Source: Galbula dea
Taxonomy: Eukaryota; Chordata; Aves; Piciformes; Galbulidae
Length of the DNA: 64,000 nt
Direction of reading: 5' to 3'
Assembly (NCBI GenBank): GCA_013399015.1
Contig: VWZX01009108.1
Location: 917,286 to 981,285 of the forward strand
In this document: piece by piece, positions 11,674-23,800 of the stretch
How the letters are laid out: the number at the start of each line of letters is the position of its first letter
Numbering within the stretch: position 1 is the stretch's first letter
Position numbers and translations under genes: made by a program
Notes under the pieces: model-generated
Told to the model about the DNA's origin: nothing
Databases searched by the model: none
Seen by the model: the letters and a program-made list of their open reading frames with translations, nothing else

Positions 11674-12430
11674 GCAAACCATTTTACCCACCTCCTTTTA
11701 AAGGAGGGCTTTGATTTTCACACTGTGAATTCAAATGAAAACAACTTGTTTTATAGAACCAGAAAACTGCAAGGACTGGGAGCTTGGTGTTCATCCACTT
11801 TGCTTTTCAAACTGCCCCTTTCAAGTGTCCCTTACCATCTCTTTTGCCTTTGGACAACTCCTACAGTGGCAATTAAGGAGGAAATTCAGAAAACAAAAAA
11901 GAAAAAAACCAAAACCAAACCCCAAATATTAAATTGAAAGTAAAAAATAAACCAACATCCAGTTGCAAACTCATTTAAATACACTTTAGGTTGTCTATTA
12001 GACTGTACACATTTCCTTGCTTGAAATAAATAGATTTTTGCACGTTAGGTTTCAGACTGAGGGCGGGGGGGGGAAAGAAAAAGCCTTGACTTGGCAATTG
12101 TTTGTCTTCAGTTTCTTAATGCTTCTAACTCCATCTATTTATTTGACAAAACCCCCCCAATATTTATACAGAATTTACATTATACAAAGCTTGACACAAG
12201 CTGTAAATGCCACCAGCTCCTTTGCTATCATCAGTCCTCCTTCCTCCCCCACCTCCTGGGCACGGTGCAGAGCTGGGATCTGTTTAAAAAGAACTCCCAA
12301 TTACAATAGTCACTTTAATAAATTATTTACATGCTCTTGAAGTACAAAGAAATCAGCAACAACAACAACAAAAAAAAATTCAACATGTTTCTACAAGAAA
12401 CAGTGTTTGAAGAGAAGATTTGAGTTTGCC

Positions 12431-12438
12431 TATGTACA
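12431..12438 (-). promoter_or_regulatory. Pumilio response element UGUACAUA
   Basis: Perfect match to the UGUANAUA consensus bound by PUM1/PUM2 in 3' UTRs, on the SETD1B sense strand. A second perfect match, UGUAUAUA, is at 11463-11470. Matching is by eye; occupancy is unknown. Confidence 0.4.
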
Positions 12439-15400
12439 GAAGATGCATTCTTTGTGTTGTTTCTTAGACTTCAAAATCCTTTTTCTCCTTAATTGTTTGA
12501 TTTTATACAGAAATGCACTGAAATGATCCCTGAAAAAGGTCACAAAAACTGGAACTGAAACCACTTTACTTTGTTAAGAGTTTAAAAATGTCTTGTTTTT
12601 TGTTTTTTTTTTCCTTGAAGGAATAAGCTGCTCTATACAATATAAATATCTGCAGGATGAATCCCTTCCCCTTCTGGACCCCAAACAGTCACAGACCATT
12701 TCTTGGGACCCACCTGGAACTGCAGACAGGGCTGGGAACCCAACAGGTCAGTGAAGGTGTTGGGCAGCTGCAGGTGGGATGTGCAAGCACAGAGCATGTG
12801 TCCTAGAAACACAAAGTGCTCCTTGATTGAGCTCAAGCCAACTTCATGATGGGAAACTTTAAAGAGTTAAGTTCTATTTCCAAAACTTTTGCACTATTCT
12901 CCTGGCTCCTTTCCCCTTGGGAGACAAAATTTTGCAGGGAGCACAGTCAATATCTCTCCTTTTTTGTCCAGGGTTTCAATTGAAGTGACAATAAATTGGG
13001 GACAAACTTTTCAGGGACCAAAATGACTTCACTAGATCTCTCTGGTGAGCAGCACATGCTGGTGAGGTCTCTTTTTAGCCCTTGCCACTCTTCCATGGGG
13101 TGCTGGGTGCTGATCCAGGCTGTGTGTGCATTGCAGACCTCCTGCCTTCCTCCTCACAGAATCACCCCTTTCTAAGTACAAGCCAAAGTACCCAGGAGGG
13201 ATTAGAAAGGCATCTCCAAAACCACACCCATGGCTGCAGGGCTCCCCAGCCCCAATGAGACCTTTCCACCTTGCAGGGACAGGCCAGCCACAGGCAACCA
13301 TGGCAACTCATGGCAATCACCAACCCAGATTTAGAATCCTCACCATGATCATCATCCTAATCATCTTCTGGTTTGGGGATGGGGCAGCTTTGCAGTCCAA
13401 GAGAAGATCTGCACAGGTAGGACACTGCAAGCCAGGATTTAGAGAGAAAGAAAAGAGAAGCTTCAGGTTTGGCTTTGAGACCAGAATAATGTGATTCTTC
13501 AGAAGTGCTGTGGGTCCAACAGCTCCTTTTCCTCCTGGGGTGCTGCTGGGAGCTCAGCTCTTCCACAAACTCACATTACCTATCTGGGATCCCAAAACAG
13601 GAGATGGGTTACAGACAGTTTCAGAAGTACCCAAGTGATTTAGGTGCTCCTGGTCTTTGGCACCCAAATCCCTCTGGTGCTCCTAAAACAGCAGTGAAGG
13701 ACTCCAACCTGTAGATCTCATTTCAGAAGACTGTGACCTGCTTCCCTGCCTCTCCTCAACAAAGATTAAGGCAAACTGCAGGCTCTAATCCCATCCAGAT
13801 ATGTTGGGAAACAAAGCTGTCAGCAGGCCCTGAGGGGCTGGGCCATTTGGGGTGGTTTTGCCCCCACAAACCCACCATTAACACCCTGCTTTGATAGAGC
13901 AGAGAGGAAGAGGGCCAAAGACATCAGCAGAACTGCTGCACACACAGGGGCTTCAGTTCTGAGACACAGGAAAACTTCTGTGCATTCCCAAAGCTTTGAA
14001 AATAAAAAGGCCAAGCTCCAGAGATGCCAACTGGAGCATCAACACAAGCAGCAGCTTATTAGAACAAAAAAAGGAATAAACTGAGCAGCTGGTTTAACTC
14101 CCAAAGGCTCCTGCCATTGCTGCAGACACAAACAGCCCTCAGTGACAGAAACCAGTTGTGCTTCTCATAATTTTAGGTTCTGGGTCACCACTACTCAAAG
14201 GCTGGAGAGATTTATAAAGAGGGGAGGGGAAACAACCAAACCAAACCAAACCAAGAAGAGAGATGAGGCCAAGGACTGTCCAATCTCAGCAACAATCTCC
14301 TCACCCTCAGACTGGAATCCAGGCAGTATTAAGGCAGCTTGTAGCAGTCTGGGTGTTCCTGTTCTTTCAAGCCTTTTGTCTGAAAAGACGTTCAGCTATA
14401 GAGGACTAACCTAGACCACAAGCTCTGCTCTGAAGTGGGGACCCGGCAACTCCAAGGAACAGCTGGAAACACTTTCAGGAAACTCTTTTGCAAGGTTGTA
14501 ACCTCTGACAGTGGAGCTGTGGCTACAGAGCAATTCCCAGCACTTTTGAAAGGCTGCAAGAACATAGCTGAGCAACCTCTTCTGTGGGGAGAAGGAGTTT
14601 AGGTCTGCAGATAATCTTCCCATCTCAGGATGACATTGCAACTTCCCCTTATAAGCCAATTCAAAAAGGGTTTAGTACAATTACTACTCTTAAAGCAGGA
14701 GAAATTGAAAACCTGATCTTGTCCAGGCCTGAACAGCCATGTAGCATTCCCAGATGCCATCCAAAGAAGCAGTTCTTTGGTGTTTTGCCCCATGTTTAAA
14801 TGGAACCTCTCAAAGACCTGCAAGCTTCAACTCAGTACATCTACAAGGATAAAACAGATTGAAAAATCATCTCAAAACATGCCTTGCAAATGGAAAGAAG
14901 CATTGCTTTTCATGCTGCAGATGGAGCAGGCCAGGATTGCTCCTACAGCCTGCTCTTGGGGACACTTTTACCCATGTTCTCACTGGAGGGACAGGACCAT
15001 CCTAGGCCAAGTTACTGAGTAACAGAGGGAGGAGAGCGGCAGGGCACAGCTCGCTCCTATCACAGGAGGCATCTCCCACATTCAAGGACAGAGCAAATAC
15101 TCCACAGAAAACACTGGAAGGGCAGGAAAATGCAGACAAAGAAATAATTTACTCTGAGACAGACACCTCAGCTCCTTTCCCACCTCCAGGAAGAGCATCC
15201 TGTGATAAACGTGGGCCGTAACGTACTCTTCCAAGGAGGGTAAGGTTTTGACAGCGTAAACACAGGCTGAACTGTCCATTCCATTCCATTCCAGCCTCAG
15301 CCTTCTTTCTGCATGCCAAACAAACCCATCTCCAAGAAACAGGCATCCCCAAAGGCCACACGCCCTGCCACGATGCTACAGTTACACAACTGACTCCACT

Positions 15401-16136
15401 TCCTACTCCTGATGGCAGCATCCAAACCATTTCCACGTCCAGGTGCCGAGGTTTTGATCCCTCAAGATGCCAGCATGGCATAGGAGAGTTAGAGACGAGC
15501 CCAAGGTGCTAAGTTGAGGTCTGTGGCTGACCTGACTCTTCCCCAAGGGTGTCTTGGCTTAGGGGACTCGTTCAGGCTCATCCCTAAAGAAAAGGCAAGA
15601 CACTTCACCTATAGTCTCCTTGTGGACACATCTCCATACACACATCCCCCACCCCCTGCAAGCACACCCCCCCATTCACACCCCCTCAAGCCTCTGGCTT
15701 GCTCTGTAACATCAACCTTACATTTATTTACAGCTTACTCTGAGAAATCTGTGCAATTTCAGCCAATCCAGCTCCCAACAAACCCCATATGGCATTGTTT
15801 GTTTTCAGTCTCTGCTTTCACATTTCAACGTTGAATGTCTCTTTCAACCAACGAAACTGATGAGAAAAAGGTAGCAGCATTGATGAAAAGGTTTAGAACA
15901 ACAAATTAAAATGAAACAAAAAAAGAAAGGTACCATTCTCCCATGATGGAGCATTCCTGTAGGGACTGAACAGAGAAGCTAGTGTTTGGATAGACCATGC
16001 CACAAAATGGTTAAGTCACCTTTTTGTGTGCCTGTTGGATCTGGAAAGGAAAGAGCACCTGAAACACCAACAGTCCTCGGAAGCCTGTGCGCGGTTTGCT
16101 TCGGTTCTGATCCTGGCAGAAGTGCCAAACTTGCTT

Positions 16137-16266
16137 GGCTTTTTCTTCTTCTTCTCTTTTGTTTTTTTTTTTTCCCTCTTTTTGTTTTTATTTTTTTTTC
16201 CTTTTTAATTTTTTTTCTTCCTTTTTTAGGGTTTTTTTTTTTCTCTTTTTTTTCTCTTTTGTTTTT
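16137..16266 (-). repeat. A-rich low-complexity tract in the SETD1B 3' UTR
   Basis: On the gene strand this 130-base segment is almost pure A with scattered G and C, including AAG triplets at one end. It begins about 75 bases after the stop codon and contains a canonical AATAAA at 16187-16192. A lysine-rich open frame running through it (15979-16320) is explained by the base composition and is not called as a gene. Confidence 0.85.
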
Positions 16267-16341
16267 GGCAAAGTGCAACCACCCCTGGTTACCACAGTTT
16301 TGACATGGCCGAAGGTGCAAGTGTGACGAGAAAGCTCGAGT

Positions 16342-17826
16342 TCAGTTCAGGGTTCCCCTGCAGTTCTCAGAACCACAGAGGCATGGGATTTTTACATCCT
16401 CAATGGGAAACTTGTAGTCATAGGTAATTTCCTCATTCACATTGATGTGCTGTTTGGAGTAGATTACGATCTTCTTCTGAGACTCCACCGTGATCACTTT
16501 AGCATAACAATTTGGCTGCGAGGATGACAGAACAGGTCATGATTTAGGCTTGGCTTTGGCCATGGCTTCCCAGCCACACACTAAACCAAACTAAACCAGA
16601 GCAGGGGGGGTCCTTTCCCTAAACAGCCCCAGCCAGAACATACTCTGGTTCTCCTTGTGCTACTCCAAAATACCCACATTCTGGGCACTTCTGGTGCAAA
16701 GAGCCTGGATGTTGCTTCATCGGATTTGTCACAGGCTAGGAGCAGCTCAACTAATGCTTAGTAATGTGGTCAGGCAGCCAAGTCTTTTGAGTGCAAACTG
16801 AAGCACAGAGCAGAAGGTAAAGCAGTTTCTCTACCTGCTGAGGCAGAGAATACTTTTCCCATGTGGACACTAGAAGGAGACTGTTCCCACAGAATAACAG
16901 TGCTAAAACTTGGCTTGTTTAAGGAAATATTTGTTAGACATGTTTGAACAGTGTCCCCAAGACAGTCAGGGAGATACTGAGCACACTCTCTCGCTGCATG
17001 TTTCATTTCTCAGGTCTCTCAACTCTCTTTACACTAGCTTACACTCTGTTTTGATCTGCTGCAGCTCATTAACATTTCATCTAACCCTGGGATCCCCTTC
17101 TACTCCTGACCATGGCCCCAGTCAAAGCTAGCAAGGACTCAGCGGCTTTCTTAATATGTCAGGAGTACAGTTACATACAAAGCTATGATACTCACATTGC
17201 AGCTGTGATTAATAAACCTGGCAAAGTTGCCACATTTGGTGGCATCAATGATGGTGTCATGATCAACTCTGAACATGTAACTGCTTCCGATGCCTTCATC
17301 CTCGTAGCGCTTCTCACGCATGTCAGCGATGACCTAGAAAAGCCCAGGGTTCAGGACATGCTGCAGAAGTCAAGTGGAAGCAGAGATCTATCTACACAAT
17401 GCTCACTGAGATCTGCTTGTGCCACTCAACAGATGTATGAGCCCAAACACACCAACAGAACACAGGTCTAACAGAAAACACCCAGGTTCAGGATGGGCTT
17501 CCTGAGAACTTCTCTCCCAAGGATCTGAGTGCTTAGTTTCTGTGGGCTGTTGAAAATCCCACCCTTGCACCTCCAGATGATATGCCAAGCTCTGCCTAGC
17601 TCACACAGCCAACACCTAGCAGCAGGGACCCTAAGCCCTGCTTTAACACTCAAGCACTTCTTTCAGGGTTGGTTTTTGCTCAGATTTCACCCACAGTCCA
17701 CCTTACCTGCCTGATGTTCTGACCCACATATTCAATCACCATCTCATCAGCTGCAATGGGCTCCATAGCAAAGAGGCCCCAGTCATGAATGTGGCTCTTG
17801 CAGAATTTTAGCTTCTTCTTCCGGAA
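16342..17826 (-). other. SETD1B: SETD1B SET and post-SET domain exons (16-18)
   Basis: Exons 17707-17826, 17196-17333 and 16342-16515 are each phase 0 and give residues 1829-1971. Cofactor-binding and catalytic motifs are present: HDWGLFA (1842-1848), EYVG (1860-1863), FINHSCNPNC (1908-1917) and the catalytic-site tyrosine in TYDYKF (Tyr1948). The post-SET zinc cysteines lie in CLCGSENCRGTLN at the C-terminus (Cys1959, 1961, 1966, with Cys1913 from the SET core). All key residues are intact, so methyltransferase activity is expected. Confidence 0.96.
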
Positions 17827-20800
17827 CTGTGTGAAGAAAAATCCCCCAAAACCCCAACCCTTAATTAGCCACAGCACAGAAAGGGAAACACCATCCCTAG
17901 GTCCAGCATATGCAGCATGCTCCAAGCCACAGGCAGTGCCAGGGTACTTCAACCTGATTTGGTTTCCTTCTGTCTTGCTGTGACATCAAGGCAGGACAGG
18001 GGTCACAGGAGCTGTCACAGAGCTGCAGTGACTGCACAGTGGGGACAAGAGACTCTTTGAGGCCATCAGTCTCTGTTCTGCATAACCCTGATGGTTCTGA
18101 CTAGGGCTGTAATCATCACACATTTATTTGGAGCCATTATCAGTCAGCTCAGGGCTCTGCTTCTGAGCACACTGGACTAAGTCTCACATTTTTTTTCTCT
18201 GACTCTGTTCCTATTTCTTTAGGTAAATTACTTGTATTACACAAGCAATACTGTGTTTACTTAATCAAGCTGCATCAGGTTGTATCACATCAAAGTCCAG
18301 GAGAACCAGGTACCACTTAACCCTCTGGCACGCACAGCAGTGCCCAAAGCTGAGATGGGCATCACCAAAGTGAAACCAAAATGGCCTAAGGTCCCTCAGC
18401 CTGCTCCCAACCAGTCCCTCTGCAAAGCAGCAATTGACAGGATGACCTACCTTCAGCTGGTTGAACTTGAGCAGGTCACTGTCACAGCTACCAGTGAAGG
18501 AGGAGAGGAGCCTGCGTTGCTCTGACCGCCTCTCGGAGCCAGCCCGGGTGGAAGCATGAGGTTGGGCAGGGATGCTCATACCCTGAGAGGACAAATGGGT
18601 GATCAAAGCTAACCCAACACCCTGCAGCCTCCCTGGGAGCAATCCCTTCTGCTACAACACATCCCTGTGAAACGTGTGGTCTCCTGAAGCATCCCACATC
18701 AAACACTTAACACCTCCCCAGCAGCTCCTGGATGACCAGCACAACACAGGCGTAGCAACAGCTTCACCTCCCCCCTTGCCAAACGGCAGGAAGCACCCCC
18801 CTGCGTGTGACACCGTATGGAACCAAATCCCATTGACAACCCCAGGGGTCAGCAGAGGCCAGGTTCTCCTCACCTGTGTGTCAGCTGGAGGCTCCTCTGC
18901 AAAAGCTCTGCTGTTGTTGAGGTATTTAAGTTTGTCCTTCTTATCGATTTTGTAATAGCCTTCACTCCGTGCACAGCCTGTCACGTGCTCCCGCATCCCA
19001 TCCTCTCGCTTCTTTTTCTTGGGGGTAGACAAGCTAGTAGGTGGAAAGAAGTTAAGGAGAAATGCAGCCACCAGTGGCTATCAGACACAGCTTGCTGGAG
19101 CTACCACCAGGAGCTTGGAAAATTAGGGAGGGTTGCAAAAAATAACAATAGTATTGAAAACTAAAACCTCATCACTGGAGCCTAGAGGAAAAGCAAGCAT
19201 GCTCTGTCCTTCTTAGCTGCATGCTTTGGGAAACTAAAGGAAAGAGAATGAAAATGTAAACATAAAAAGGTTAAGCTGTCAAGAGAAACCTGTTTGAGAA
19301 AGGATTTCCCCACAGCTCCTACTAGGTACACAGACAGCAGCTGCCCAGCCATCTGGATGGACCATTTTTTCTGACATGCATTTGTTCTCCCTTCAGAAAC
19401 TCCCTGCAGCCACCTCAAGCCATGAAGACACCACAGTGCTCTCAAGGCAGCAATCACCCCACTGACTAGGGCTGGAAGCAGCACAGGTGGGCAAGAGATG
19501 CCCCTCAGCCCAAAAGGCTTGGAGAGAGGTGCTGCTCTCACTAGCCCCTGTCAGTCAGCTCCTTCAGACCCTGAAGGACGCTCTGCAGATGTTTCAAACC
19601 CCACTGTCCTGAGCACTCAAGAAAACTGGCAGCTGGCATGGCAAGGACTCACTGCACTGAGCAGGCAGAAGGCACCTTAAGGTCTTTGGCTTCTGGTAGG
19701 ACAGTGGTGCTATGCTACTGGCAGCTCACCCCAAAAATACAGCTGTGAAGCCTACAACAAATGACATCTACCCAAAAAGGCTCCCTGTGAGTTATCACAT
19801 AGCCTTAACACCAGAAAACTGAAGCAGAGGAACCATAAAAAGCAAAAAGTGATTTCCTTGAAATCAGAGCACTGAGGTGTGAGCTTGCTACAAAGCAGGT
19901 GAACCCTGCAGGTACCTTCACAGCCACCCTACAGTGCAGCACAGAAGGAACCAGCAACTAGCTGCAGATGGTTTTTAAATGGTTTAAAAAGTGACTGTAA
20001 ATTTGCTGTTACATTATTCCTTACCAAGAGGAAAACAGATTTCAACTATTTCCACTATGGAAACTGCCCAAAGCAAGCATGTTTAAAGCACATGTCACAG
20101 GGAAGCCCTACCCTCAGCTGTCCTGTTCTGCCCTTCTCTGGCTGTGGTCCTTCACCACTGTGGGACAATTACTCCTGCCTTGAAATTGGTTTAGTTTGGA
20201 ACCACTTCCTCCAACAGGGCAGGCACAGATTGAGAATTACTGGAGATGATGCATTTCATCATCCTTTTAGAGTGTTTCCTTTGAGCAATTAAACAAATCT
20301 ATTTCAAGACTATTGCACTGGTATGAAAAGGCAGAAAATTATAAACTTAAGCTTACAGAAAGGGCACTTTGAAATGCAGACAAAGAAAGGATGAAAACAC
20401 ACAGCTCAGCACTGAGCTCCACTTGCTTTTTCTTAGTATATCACTGACTGGTTTGAGTGGTTTGGGTATTTGTGCTTTTGTCTTGCAGGGAGTAAGGGAG
20501 GTGTTTTAACTCCACAGAACTTTCAGCAACACCCAAGGTGGTGCATTTGTCTTCTGTAATACAGAAATCTGTATATCCTTCCTACAAATGGTACTAGAGA
20601 GTTGTTAGGCGGTAAGAAGAGCCTTTTAGGCTCTGTTCTGCAGATTACTCCCAGTGCCTGTACCATACAGAAAGCCTTGTTCTGAGACAGCTTGTGTGTC
20701 CCAAAAAATCCTCCCAAAGATCACAGCCTTTCCTGGTGATGATCAGATCATGGGCAGGGAGTGAGGGGATGGAGCAAGATCCTGTCCCACCACCACCACT

Positions 20801-23800
20801 AGCAGTACGTTCCCCAGTGCAGCCTGGGGCCGTGCCTGTCCCTGATGTGCCCCTTAGAAACCCTGGGTTTTATCAGCATTTCAAACCCAAAGCAAGTTAA
20901 AGCTGCTGGCACCACTAACTCATCACTTTGGGCACAGATGGCCAGATTATTTTTTACAGCAAGTTTTAGCCCCAGGTTTAAAGCCCTGTATCTGCAGACC
21001 ACCAATTCCACATGCAAGCTGAAAAAGAAAACCCAACAAAAAAGAATCTGGTTTAAATGCAGACAGAAGCTTCTCAAACTAGCCTGGAAATCTCCCCAGA
21101 AGAGGTGCATATAGATTTTCCCTGCAGTCCTAGATTGAAAATGCAGCAAGAAGAGTCCCTTCTGCAGTATTACTCTACTGCAGCTTCAGGGAATAAAACT
21201 AACCCCCAGCCTAAACTTCCCTGCTGACAGAAGCCATTGCTATTCTAGTCAGCAAATGCTTCTTCCACCAGCAAACTGAAGTCTTTTGTACAGGAAGCCT
21301 TAGACAACAACCATCCAGGGCATGTTGCCCACCCTGAGCACCAGTGAGAAAGGATATAAGGATGGAAGACCCAGAGGGTGTCATTGAGCCAGTCCATGCC
21401 ATTGTCCTGCTGCAGCAAGCGGTCGTAGGTGATGCACATGAACTTGATGTCCTCCTCATCGATGCCTCCGTTCCAGATGTCATACAGAATGGTCATCTCC
21501 TCGAACTCGGAGCGTGGCCTGAACTGGGGCCTGGGTGGGGAATACTCAGGGGAAGGAATGGCTGGGAGGTCCTCAGATGTCTTCTGCCTTCGCCATTGTC
21601 TTTTAGGTTTCTGGTGAGCTTCTTCTTCCTTCAAGTCTTCGTTCCACTGGTTCTCCAGTTCCTTAAATGGCAGTTTCTCTGCAACTGTCTCAGTTGCTAT
21701 TTTCTCATGGAAACCGTCATTCCTGAAGTCCAGGGTGACAGCTTCAGGGTCTTTCAGTCCATAGAAAGCATCAGGATGTCCACTCAACAGCTCTTTGCCC
21801 ACAGCACTTTCCACCAGACCCACTGGCACAGGAGGAGGTTCTATGGTTTTGACTGAGTACACATCCAATGAGAGGACAGAAGGCGGTGACCGTCTCGGCC
21901 GACCAGGCCTCCTTTTGGGAAGAATAGAAGGTGGTGGTGGGGGAGGAAGGATAGAAGCACCAGTGGGTACTTCTGGTGAGAGCAAAACAGATTTGACATC
22001 TGCCTTGCATTCCTCAATGGGCATTCTTCCATCCCCATGCATGCACGGTAGGGCTGCTACAGGTACTGGCTCATCAGGTGGCAAACCCATGTCCATGTGG
22101 AAATCTGCTGGGGGGGGGCTGGCAAAGGGGATAGGGGAAGGAACACTGTTCATGCTGATCATAAGGGAAGCACCAAGAGGTTCTTTAAAGGGTTTCTCAT
22201 CGAGCTCCTCCTCTGACTGTTTCTTGCCAGCCAGAAGGCAAGGAAGGGTAGCACCAGCCTCGGGGAAAGTAGGCGTGAAACTGAAATCTCTGCCAGGAGT
22301 CCGAGGAATGCCACTGTTAACGCCAGGAGACTGGGATGGGTAGGAAAAAGGGCTCCCTGGGACCTGAGGGGAACTGAGGGTCAAGCTGCTTCCTGTAAGG
22401 GGAGCATCGCTTCCTGGCGTGGCTGGAACAGTGTCTGTGCTCTGGGACTTCCCGAGGGGGTGTGAAGACTTGGCCAAAATGTCCCGCCCAGGAGTCCGAG
22501 GAATCTCCTCTTCCACAGATGTTTTGGTCACCATAAACTGTTCAGGGAACTTCTCTGGAGGAACTAAAGATTCTTCCTTTCCAGGAGTTGATGGTAAGGA
22601 AAGCATGGAGGATGGCACCTTGTGGGCTGGAAGCAGAAGAGTCTCAGTCTCTGAAGGGATGGTCACCTCCCGTCCAGGCGTGCAAGGCAGCCGGTCCTCT
22701 TCCTCCGCTGCAGAGGGCGGTTTGGCTTTAACACGAGCTTCTGAGCTGCTGTCATCAGCCTTGCTAAAGAAGCTGCTTTTATTGGGCAGAGCTTCTCCAA
22801 AGACTGCCACTGGAGTTGGGACACAGAGAGCCTCTTCCTCATCTTGAGATTCAGGCTTTGGACCTTCCTGTACCTCTGGTTCCAGCATGGCAGCAGGTTC
22901 AGGCTCTTCCTCTGCAAAGGGGAAAAGAGGAGAATCAGGAGCTTTGCTTCCACTTGGTTACTTGCCACTTGCCAGTGAAGGCATGTTCAAAGATGCTGCA
23001 ATTACAGAACAGCTCAATTCCACTGGGAGGCTTTAAAAACTCCAACACTGTATGTTTTGGAGGCAAAGAGTGTGGACTAATTAGACACTACCACAGACAT
23101 CCCTAATGGACCATAAAAACCCCACACTATTAATTGAAGAATTAGCTACAACACAAGCCAGAATGAAGGTATTCTGCTTTCAAAACCCCTGACCACCTTT
23201 GGAACAGACATGAAAAGAATTAGAGGCTTGTGGGGTGAGGACTTTGGAGGAGAGCTGTCAGAGCCTCAAGCTATCAGCTTTTCTAATGTGGAAAGGTAAA
23301 CTAATTGCAAGGCCAAGAAGCACCCTCAGCTCTCCAAGGAGGGAAGCAGCAAAGGGAGGAGCACAACACTCTGGAAAAATACATGATGGAAACAGGAAGC
23401 CTCTGTAATGAATGAGAAGACATTCAGATGGTATCAATGAAGCAATTTATGTATGCTGCTCTCTCTGCAGCAGGCTCATTTGTCTGGAGTTTATTTACCC
23501 CCTCAAGGGTAGGGCCAACAGGAATCAACAGTAAATCTTGTTAGGCAGCTCAAAATAACATTTTGGGAGATGTGGGAGAGCAAAAGGAGGTGAAAATGCC
23601 TGGAGAGTTGGAAGGGAAGCATTCCCCATTTGTGCCAAATGAACTGGAGAGTCACTGGAGAAAGGTCTGAGCACTGTAACTCCTGTACAACCAGGCCAGC
23701 TGCACCAGAAGAGTGCTGCAGTTTGAGCTTGTTCCCACAGCTTATCTCTAAAGCTCATTCCAGATGTCAAGGTACCCAAATGTATGTCCACTCTGCACAC

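Larger units (their letters stand above)
11150..16341 (-). other. SETD1B: Predicted SETD1B 3' UTR
   Basis: About 5 kb follows the SETD1B stop with no competing gene, and composition becomes AT-rich towards the distal end (11150-12650). On the gene strand there is an AATAAA at 11668-11673 and an ATTAAA at 11164-11169, either of which could end the transcript; another AATAAA lies at 12138-12143. Two Pumilio-type elements matching UGUANAUA occur at 12431-12438 and 11463-11470, and AU-rich UAUUUAUU-like words occur near 12025. These support a true 3' UTR, but its length is inferred; a shorter transcript ending near the stop is possible. Confidence 0.55.

Noticed and set aside
15979..16320. Lysine-rich 113-codon frame on the minus strand
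   Set aside because: Produced by the A-rich tract in the SETD1B 3' UTR; composition explains it.
19021..19075. GT-AG style acceptor TAG at 19034-19036 for SETD1B exon 14
   Set aside because: It would need a GT donor after CATCC in exon 13, which does not exist, and would lose the conserved Ser-Thr-Ser residues. The AT-AC borders fit frame, protein and U12 motifs.
21795..22847. Long plus-strand frames of 182 and 142 codons over SETD1B exon 13
   Set aside because: Antisense to conserved SETD1B coding sequence, with glycine/serine-rich shadow composition and no homology.
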